A stretch of DNA of 64,000 bases, taken from assembly GCA_030427735.1 (NCBI GenBank), contig JAUIBP010000011.1, forward strand, positions 1 to 64,000. Direction: 5' to 3'. The DNA comes from Bacteroidia bacterium. Its GTDB lineage: Bacteria > Bacteroidota > Bacteroidia > Flavobacteriales > Flavobacteriaceae. Both the position numbers and the translations under genes were made by a program. Positions 58,183 to 64,000 of this stretch are shown one piece after another; the stretch's first letter is position 1; every line of letters starts with the position of its first letter. The notes under the pieces are model-generated. The model searched no databases. It was not told where the DNA came from and saw nothing but the letters and a program-made list of their open reading frames with translations.

Positions 58183-59550
58183 TTACGTTAGTTTAATAAT
58201 TTTTAATCGTTTATGTTTTCTTAAATAACTTTGAATAACATGTTGTATGTCTTTGTTGTTATCCATTTTCGTGATTATGGATTCGAGGACATTGATGTTA
58301 TTGATTTGATAGTTGAGGTTGAAAAATCCGATGCCTTGAAAGCTACCATCTTTAATATAAATGGCACTGCGTTCGTCTACATCTCTGCCACGGTCTATAA
58401 TTACCATGTTTTGATGGGCATAACTGAATTTTTCGATGAGTTCTTGAACACGTCGATTGTAAAGTTCAGGCGATTCTTGACTAATACAAGCGCCATGGCA
58501 GATGTCTATTTTATAGTTGAAACAGGTGTTTTCGGTTTTTTCTAATCCAGTTAATTTTAAACATAACTGGTATTGTTCTGCTGCTTGTTCTAAAAAGTGT
58601 TTGGCACTTTGGTGGTTACTAAATGTTGTAATAGGATGTTTTCGCCCATCGGCAACATCAATTTTTAAATTTAAATACCCATTTTGGTCTGTAAATGCAT
58701 ATAATGCATGGGTAAACAAGGTGCGTTTTCTAGAGCGGTTAAACATAGGTTTAACACGTTTAATTTCTTCTATTTCTTTAAGTAAAGCTACAAGTTCGCT
58801 ACCTGTTTCTTCATAAGTTACAGAGTCTACCCGTAATTGTAGTTTTTTAGATTTAGAATTTGTAGCCGTGAAATGCTGATTTACCCTGCGCTTTATATTT
58901 CGGCTTTTACCAATATATATAATTTGCCCGTCGGCATTATGCATATAATACACTCCGGTAACCGATGGTAGGTTGTTTACAATATCTATAAATCGCGAAT
59001 CTATTTTTTTTGCTTTATAACTTTCTTTTATAGACGATTGTATAATGTGTTTTGCCGAGTCTTTGGTTTGTAATAATTTAAAAAGTTTTACTGTAGCCAA
59101 GGCATCTCCATTAGCACGGTGTCTGTCTGTAACAGGAATGCCAAGCGAGCGTACTAATTTCCCTAGACTGTAGGAGGCCTGGTTTGGTATAAGGTCTTTT
59201 GCTAATTCTACCGTACAAAGACTTTTGCGTTTAAAATCGTAACCTAAGCGTTTAAATTCGGTTCTTAGAATTCTGTAGTCAAATTCGGCATTATGGGCAA
59301 CAATTATGCAGTCTTCGGTAAGTTCTATTATGCGCTTTGCAACCTCGTAAAATTTAGGCGCACTTTTAAGCATGTTGTTATTAATGCCTGTTAGATTTAC
59401 AACAAAAGGCTGAATTTCCCGCTCTGGGTTTACGAGTGTAATAAATTGGTCTATTACTTTATGGCCATCGTATTTATAGATAGCAATTTCGGTAATGCCT
59501 TCTTCATTAAATTTACCACCAGTGGTTTCTATGTCTAATATTGCGTAAAT
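58183..59550 (-). CDS. DnaQ-like exonuclease with GIY-YIG nuclease domain
   Basis: This 455-residue protein joins a DEDD exonuclease domain (AILDIETTGG at 3-12 with Asp6/Glu8, then VAHNAEFDYRIL and the HRANGDALATVKL motif) to a UvrC-like GIY-YIG domain (about 195-275, GVYYMHNADGQIIYIGKS) and a C-terminal UvrC/Cho-like region. The first ATG is at 59373 and would remove the DIE catalytic residues. The same frame is open to 59556, and the family N-terminus (usually MYAILDIETTGG) is recovered by starting at ATT 59550. I annotate the ATT start. It lies 16 nt after yggS. Confidence 0.8.
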   Translation of the reverse strand: MYAILDIETTGGKFNEEGITEIAIYKYDGHKVIDQFITLVNPEREIQPFVVNLTGINNNMLKSAPKFYEVAKRIIELTEDCIIVAHNAEFDYRILRTEFKRLGYDFKRKSLCTVELAKDLIPNQASYSLGKLVRSLGIPVTDRHRANGDALATVKLFKLLQTKDSAKHIIQSSIKESYKAKKIDSRFIDIVNNLPSVTGVYYMHNADGQIIYIGKSRNIKRRVNQHFTATNSKSKKLQLRVDSVTYEETGSELVALLKEIEEIKRVKPMFNRSRKRTLFTHALYAFTDQNGYLNLKIDVADGRKHPITTFSNHQSAKHFLEQAAEQYQLCLKLTGLEKTENTCFNYKIDICHGACISQESPELYNRRVQELIEKFSYAHQNMVIIDRGRDVDERSAIYIKDGSFQGIGFFNLNYQINNINVLESIITKMDNNKDIQHVIQSYLRKHKRLKIIKLT

Positions 59551-59566
59551 AATTGGCTAATAAAAA

Positions 59567-60232
59567 TTAATAATTTCTTGCTCCAAAAATAGTGCTCCCA
59601 ATGCGTACCATAGTGCTTCCGCAATGTATTGCCAAAGCATAATCGCCGCTCATACCCATAGAAATTACTTTAAACTGAGAGTTTGTTTCTGGTAAAGCTC
59701 CTAAGGTATTAAAAATAGTTTTTAATTGCGAAAATTCGGTTTTTATTTGCGATTCGTTTTCGGTAAATGTGGCCATGCCCATAACACCCAAAAGGTTAAT
59801 GTTTTGTAATTTGGCAAAGGTGTCCGATTGAAGTATTTGTATGGCTTCTTGCTCGGTCATACCAAATTTAGTGTCTTCGTCGGCAATTTTTATTTGTAAT
59901 AAACACCCAATAATTCTGTTGTGTTTTTTGGCCTGTTTATTAATTTCCAGAAGTAGTTTTTCGTTGTCTACGCCATGAATTAAATCTACAAAAGCAGCCA
60001 TGTATTTTACTTTGTTTCGCTGTACGTGGCCAATCATGTGCCATTTAATATCTTTAGGCAATTGTTCGTGTTTTTCGACCATTTCCTGAATTTTATTTTC
60101 TCCAAAAATGCGCTGCCCAGCTTGGTAGGCTTCAAGAATATCGCTTACCGGTTTGGTTTTGGAAACAGCAACTAAAGTAACGTGTTCTGGTAATGTAGAT
60201 TGGATATGTTGTAAGTTTTCTTTTATGGACAT
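59567..60232 (-). CDS. YggS-family pyridoxal phosphate homeostasis protein
   Basis: This 221-residue PLP-binding protein has VTLVAVSKTKPVSDI at the N-terminus (Schiff-base Lys25), FGENKIQEMVEKHEQL and IKWHMIGHVQRNKVKY. A C-terminal SMGMSGDYALAIHCGSTMVRIG follows. The family balances B6 vitamers and has no known catalytic activity. It lies 9 nt after the DUF1015 gene. Confidence 0.94.
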   Translation of the reverse strand: MSIKENLQHIQSTLPEHVTLVAVSKTKPVSDILEAYQAGQRIFGENKIQEMVEKHEQLPKDIKWHMIGHVQRNKVKYMAAFVDLIHGVDNEKLLLEINKQAKKHNRIIGCLLQIKIADEDTKFGMTEQEAIQILQSDTFAKLQNINLLGVMGMATFTENESQIKTEFSQLKTIFNTLGALPETNSQFKVISMGMSGDYALAIHCGSTMVRIGSTIFGARNY

Positions 60233-60241
60233 AGCAATGTG

Positions 60242-61480
60242 TTAAAATTCAAAAATGGTAATACCACTTCTTAGTTTAGGTTCTATATACGTGCTTTTTG
60301 GTGGCATTTGTAAGCCTTCGTCTGCAATTTGTTTTATTTGGTTTGTTGTTGCTGCTAACATACTAAAACCTACTTTATAATCACCGGTGTCTACTTTGCT
60401 TTTTATATCTAAAAATCCGTTTTTACCGGTACTGTATGTTATGCGTTTGTCTTGGCGTAAATTTGAAATACCCAAAATGGGTTTTAAAATGGTTTTGTAA
60501 AGAATGTAAGCATCTAATTGGTCTAATGCGGTTTTAAATGTATAGGCCGTTTTTCTTAAATATAACGAGTAAAAATCGCCATTTAAGTACATGCTAAAAT
60601 GATGAGGTTTACTAGGTTTGTAAGGCGTGTTTCCTCTGTTTTCTATTCTGAAATAGGTATCTAATTGAATTAAAAACGATTCAGGATTAAGTCCGTTTAA
60701 GTCTGAAACTAATCGGTTAAATTCGTAAACTCTTAAGTCTGATTCAGGAATCAGATAAGTCATGAAAAAATTGTAGTTTTCAGTTCCAGTGTGATTGTTA
60801 TTTTTCGATTTTTCTTCTAAATATAACATGTAAGACGATGCGCAGCGGTGGTGACCATCTGCAATGTACACACTAGGTATAGCTTTAAAAATAGCTTGTA
60901 TTGTATTGCAGATTACAGCATTGTTTACTGGCCAAAGGTAATGTGTGTCTTTAGTAGTTGTAGTAAATTCAAAATCTGCACGGTCTTGTTTTACCTGAGT
61001 TATAATCTCTTTAAGCTTTGGGTTGTCTGGATATGTTAGTAAAACAGGTTCGGCATTAAATCGTACCGCTTTTAGGTAATCTTTAAAAATAATCTCGCGA
61101 AACGCTAGAGTGCTTTCGTGCTTTTTTATAATGTTGTTCTGATAATCTTCTGCACTTGCTGCTGCAATTATACCGTTACATTCTTGCCCATCTCTATCTA
61201 CAATACAATATACATAATAACTTGGTGTTTGGTCTTGAACAAAAATATGTTCTTCCTTAAACTCTAAATATCTGTTTTTAACGAGTGCATATCTTGCCTT
61301 ACCAGAAATTTCTTTGTGAAATTTATATCCAGGATTTATAATGTGTAAGAATGAATACGGATTGGTATTTAACCTGGCGTCCCTTTGCTCGGCAGTGTAG
61401 GCGTCGTAAGCGCGCGAAGCGACTAGACTTACTTTATCGCGCGTTGGCCTTACTGCTTTAAAAGGAATTATGTTAGCCAT
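60242..61480 (-). CDS. DUF1015 family protein
   Basis: This 412-residue cytoplasmic protein has the DUF1015 opening IIPFKAVRPTRDKVSLVASR, the central YIADGHHRCASSYMLYLEEK and the later FLDIKSKVDTGDYKVGF. Members are often called HTH-domain proteins, but no function is established. It lies 8 nt after the hydroxyacyl-CoA dehydrogenase gene and 9 nt before yggS. Confidence 0.9.
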   Translation of the reverse strand: MANIIPFKAVRPTRDKVSLVASRAYDAYTAEQRDARLNTNPYSFLHIINPGYKFHKEISGKARYALVKNRYLEFKEEHIFVQDQTPSYYVYCIVDRDGQECNGIIAAASAEDYQNNIIKKHESTLAFREIIFKDYLKAVRFNAEPVLLTYPDNPKLKEIITQVKQDRADFEFTTTTKDTHYLWPVNNAVICNTIQAIFKAIPSVYIADGHHRCASSYMLYLEEKSKNNNHTGTENYNFFMTYLIPESDLRVYEFNRLVSDLNGLNPESFLIQLDTYFRIENRGNTPYKPSKPHHFSMYLNGDFYSLYLRKTAYTFKTALDQLDAYILYKTILKPILGISNLRQDKRITYSTGKNGFLDIKSKVDTGDYKVGFSMLAATTNQIKQIADEGLQMPPKSTYIEPKLRSGITIFEF

Positions 61481-61488
61481 GTTACCTG

Positions 61489-62379
61489 TTATTTTAAAAA
61501 CTGCTGGGCAACGGTTTCAGCCTTTTTGCTTTGCGAATAATCGTAAAAACCTTCTCCAGATTTTACACCTAATTTGCCTGCATGCACCATATTTACAAGT
61601 AAAGGGCAAGGGGCATATTTTGGGTTTTTAAATCCGTCGTACATTACATTTAAAATAGAAAGGCATACATCTAGACCAATAAAATCGGCCAATTGTAACG
61701 GTCCCATGGGGTGAGCCATACCAAGTTTCATTACGGTATCTATTTCGGTAACACCGGCAACGCCATTGTATAATGTTTCTATAGATTCGTTAAGCATGGG
61801 CATTAAAATTCTATTGGCTACAAACCCAGGGTAATCATTTACTTCTACTGGAATCTTGTCTAGAGTTTTGGAAAGTTCCATTATGGTTTTAGTAACCTGA
61901 TCGCTGGTGTTGTAGCCACGAATAATTTCTACCAGTTTCATAATAGGCACCGGATTCATAAAATGCATACCAATAACCTTATCTGGTCTGCTTGTGGCGG
62001 CAGCAATTTGGGTTATGGAAATAGATGACGTATTGGTAGCTAATATGGTGTGTTTTGGGCAACAATCGTCTAGTTGTTTAAAGATGCTTAGTTTTAAATT
62101 GCTGTTTTCGGTAGCGGCTTCAACTACAAGATCGGCTGTTTTTACACCTTCGGAAAGATTGGTGAAGGTTGTAATGTTGTTAAGGGTTTGCGTTTTTTCG
62201 GCTTCCGAAATAACCGCTTTACTAAGCATACGGTCCAGATTTTTTGTTATGGTGGCAAGTCCTTGTTCTAAGGCTTTTTCGTTTAAATCAATCAACAGAA
62301 CATTAAATCCGCTTTGTGCAAATGTATGGGCGATACCATTACCCATAGTGCCAGCACCTATAACTGCAATATTTTTCAT
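61489..62379 (-). CDS. 3-hydroxybutyryl/3-hydroxyacyl-CoA dehydrogenase
   Basis: This 296-residue NAD-dependent enzyme oxidises or forms 3-hydroxyacyl-CoA. It has the N-terminal Rossmann motif IAVIGAGTMGNGIAHTFAQ, the catalytic His/Glu region VIGMHFMNPVPIMKLVEII, and NRILMPMLNESIETL in the dimerisation domain. The ATG at 62379 starts MKNIAVIG, and the seven residues upstream to 62400 are not family-like. It heads the long - strand operon that ends with miaA. Confidence 0.94.
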   Translation of the reverse strand: MKNIAVIGAGTMGNGIAHTFAQSGFNVLLIDLNEKALEQGLATITKNLDRMLSKAVISEAEKTQTLNNITTFTNLSEGVKTADLVVEAATENSNLKLSIFKQLDDCCPKHTILATNTSSISITQIAAATSRPDKVIGMHFMNPVPIMKLVEIIRGYNTSDQVTKTIMELSKTLDKIPVEVNDYPGFVANRILMPMLNESIETLYNGVAGVTEIDTVMKLGMAHPMGPLQLADFIGLDVCLSILNVMYDGFKNPKYAPCPLLVNMVHAGKLGVKSGEGFYDYSQSKKAETVAQQFLK

Positions 62380-62454
62380 GGTTAAAGTTTGTAAACGCAT
62401 TTGTGTTAAGCAACACGGGAAAATGCTTTAAATTAGTATGTTTGTTTTGTGTTT

Positions 62455-63414
62455 TTAAAATTGTGTTATAATCATATTCGCTACGCGCAAGGCTTCTGTG
62501 CCATCGTGTAATGTTACAACAGGTTTTGTATTGGTGTTAATGGCATTGGCAAACGATTCCAGTTCGTCTAAAATGGCATTATTATTTTCAATTTGTGGAT
62601 TGGCAAAATAAATTTGTTTTTTAACGCCTTCTGCATTTTGTAAAATCATGTCGAAATCGCCTGGTGTTTTAGGTGCGTCTTTCATTTTAACAACTTCACA
62701 TTTTTTTTCTAAGAAATCTACCGAAATGTAAGCGTCTTTTTGAAAGAATCTTGTTTTGCGCATGTTTTTTAAAGAAATTCTGCTAGCGGTAAGATTGGCC
62801 ACACAACCATTTACAAACTCAATTCTGGCGTTGGCAATATCTGGTGTGTCGCTAATTACAGATACACCACTGGCACTAATGTGTTTAACTTTAGATTGTA
62901 CAACGCTTAAAATAATATCTATATCGTGAATCATTAAATCTAACACCACAGGAACGTCTGTGCCTCTGGGATTAAATTCTGCAAGACGATGACATTCTAT
63001 AAACATAGGGTTGTGCAAAAGATCTTTTACGGCATTAAAGGCAGGATTAAAACGTTCTACATGACCTACTTGGCCTTTTACGCCGTATTCGGCAACTAAA
63101 GTGCGCAAGGCTTCGGCTTCTTCGACGGTATTGGTTATGGGTTTTTCTATAAAAATATGTTTGCCTTTGGCAATGGCTTTTTTAGCACATTCGTAGTGCG
63201 ATAGGGTTGGGGTTACAATGTCTACAACATCTACAGCGTCTATCAATTCGTCTAAATCTGAATAAAATGTATATCCAAATTCAGCTTCAACTTTTTTGGC
63301 ATTGGCAGGGTCGGCATCGTGGAATCCGACAAGTTCGTATTCATTAGATTGTTTTAAAAGTCTTAAATGAATTTTTCCTAGGTGGCCAGCACCAAGAACA
63401 GCAGCTTTTAACAT
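62455..63414 (-). CDS. Gfo/Idh/MocA-family oxidoreductase
   Basis: This 319-residue NAD(P)-dependent oxidoreductase has MLKAAVLGAGHLGKIHLRLL as its Rossmann start and the catalytic-region HIFIEKPITNTVEEAEAL (the EKP motif). GQVGHVERFNPAF and DLMIHDIDIILSVV follow. The frame is open to 63576, but that extension overlaps the pcm promoter and is not family-like, so the ATG at 63414 is preferred. The sugar or other substrate is unknown. Confidence 0.92.
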   Translation of the reverse strand: MLKAAVLGAGHLGKIHLRLLKQSNEYELVGFHDADPANAKKVEAEFGYTFYSDLDELIDAVDVVDIVTPTLSHYECAKKAIAKGKHIFIEKPITNTVEEAEALRTLVAEYGVKGQVGHVERFNPAFNAVKDLLHNPMFIECHRLAEFNPRGTDVPVVLDLMIHDIDIILSVVQSKVKHISASGVSVISDTPDIANARIEFVNGCVANLTASRISLKNMRKTRFFQKDAYISVDFLEKKCEVVKMKDAPKTPGDFDMILQNAEGVKKQIYFANPQIENNNAILDELESFANAINTNTKPVVTLHDGTEALRVANMIITQF

Positions 63415-63486
63415 TGTAATAGGGTTTTTAACAAAAATAAGATTTTTTCTGTGTTTTAAATGCCAATTAAAATTTAAAAAAAGATT

Positions 63487-63494
63487 TACTTTTG
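63487..63494 (+). promoter_or_regulatory. Promoter -7 element of pcm
   Basis: TACTTTTG is an exact TAnnTTTG match in the divergent gap between the oxidoreductase and pcm, 43 nt before the TTG start. No TTG is visible at the usual upstream spacing. Confidence 0.5.
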
Positions 63495-63537
63495 CAGCAC
63501 TAACATATTCTATAAAACCTACAAATACACTTGCCTT

Positions 63538-64000
63538 TTGAAAGATACTTTTAAACATCAAGGAATGCGCCAGCAATTGGTAAACACAATTAAAAGCAAA
63601 GGAATTTCTGATCCTGCGGTTTTAAAAACTATAGGGCATATTCCTAGACATTTGTTTATGGATTCTAGTTTTTTAGATCATGCTTATCAAGATAAAGCGT
63701 TTCCTATTGCTGCCGATCAGACTATTTCCCAACCTTATACAGTAGCTTTTCAAACCGAATTGTTAAAGCTAGCTCCCGAAGCGAAAATTCTGGAAATAGG
63801 TACGGGTAGTGGGTATCAAACTGCGGTGTTGTGCGAGTTAGGTGCTAAGGTTTACAGCATAGAACGACAACAGGAATTGTTTAAAAAAACCAGTAAGTTT
63901 CTTCCTAAGTTAGGTTACAGACCAAGAAAATTAATTTTTGGCGATGGCTATAAGGGAATGCCTGAAGAAGCACCATTCGACGGTATTATTGTAACGGCGG
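63538..64000 (+). CDS. pcm: Protein-L-isoaspartate O-methyltransferase (5' part, cut by window end)
   Basis: Pcm repairs isoaspartyl residues in damaged proteins using SAM. The visible 154 codons include IGHIPRHLFMDSSF, the family motif TISQPYTVAFQTELL, the SAM-binding ILEIGTGSGYQTAVLCELG and IFGDGYKGMPEEAPFDGIIV. Translation begins with TTG at 63538, giving MKDTFKHQGMRQQL, which matches the family start. An internal ATG at 63565 would drop nine conserved residues. The 3' end lies outside the window. Confidence 0.93.
   Translation, partial: MKDTFKHQGMRQQLVNTIKSKGISDPAVLKTIGHIPRHLFMDSSFLDHAYQDKAFPIAADQTISQPYTVAFQTELLKLAPEAKILEIGTGSGYQTAVLCELGAKVYSIERQQELFKKTSKFLPKLGYRPRKLIFGDGYKGMPEEAPFDGIIVTA

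Noticed and set aside
61994-62431. 145-residue ORF on the + strand opposite the hydroxyacyl-CoA dehydrogenase
   Set aside because: It lies antisense to a clear gene, has biased composition and shows no domain.

Overview
This window is a 64 kb piece of a Bacteroidota chromosome, most likely a member of the Flavobacteriaceae. The evidence is the AT-rich DNA, the absence of Shine-Dalgarno sites before almost every gene, several promoters of the Bacteroidota type (TTG, about 19-20 nt, TAnnTTTG), a SusC/SusD pair with a FecI/FecR regulator, a type IX secretion sorting domain, a hybrid two-component regulator, and flavobacterial family genes such as monomeric isocitrate dehydrogenase, a GAPDH with a long N-terminal extension, DUF4835 and DUF6913.

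Layout. The first 56 bases are the 3' end of a 5S rRNA with its terminator, so the window opens just after an rRNA operon. From 472 to about 9.6 kb lies the main accessory locus on the + strand: ECF sigma factor, anti-sigma factor, SusC-type TonB-dependent transporter with an STN signalling domain, SusD-like lipoprotein, a three-domain calcineurin-like phosphoesterase, and, after a hairpin, a lipoprotein glycerophosphodiester phosphodiesterase. I read this as an inducible outer-membrane system for capturing and hydrolysing an organophosphate (phosphodiester) substrate. From 9.7 to 16.9 kb, on the - strand, lie a T9SS-type secreted protein broken by an in-frame stop codon, an exported protein of unknown role with an attenuator-like hairpin in its leader, and a 1307-residue hybrid sensor/AraC regulator.

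From 17 kb on, the window is mostly core genome. The - strand holds murQ with a small membrane protein, icd, rplS, trmD, a coiled-coil membrane protein, gap and degP. The + strand then holds dapF, an acetyltransferase, mltG and a lysozyme-like protein. The 29.7-35.2 kb block holds a tetrapyrrole methylase, a low-molecular-weight phosphatase, dnaA, a thioesterase, an IMPACT-family protein, a HAD hydrolase and ribD. Next come an acetyltransferase, prmC, a LOG-family protein and ligA, then a 5'-nucleotidase split into two genes, dapA, the bamD-rpoZ-coaBC-DUF4835-recN cluster, fabI, a glycosyltransferase-ybbR-coaE operon and a two-component system. The window closes with a tight - strand operon (from a 3-hydroxyacyl-CoA dehydrogenase through to miaA), a Gfo/Idh oxidoreductase and the start of pcm, which is cut by the window end.

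The points most worth a second look are the organophosphate SusCD locus; the nonsense-interrupted T9SS gene; a DnaQ/GIY-YIG exonuclease whose family N-terminus is reachable only from an ATT start codon; an orphan promoter/terminator pair at 20.7-21.2 kb that could frame a small RNA; the hairpin in the leader of the 11.1-12.8 kb gene; and helically phased TTTAAC repeats between degP and dapF. No insertion sequence, prophage, CRISPR array or tRNA gene was seen.
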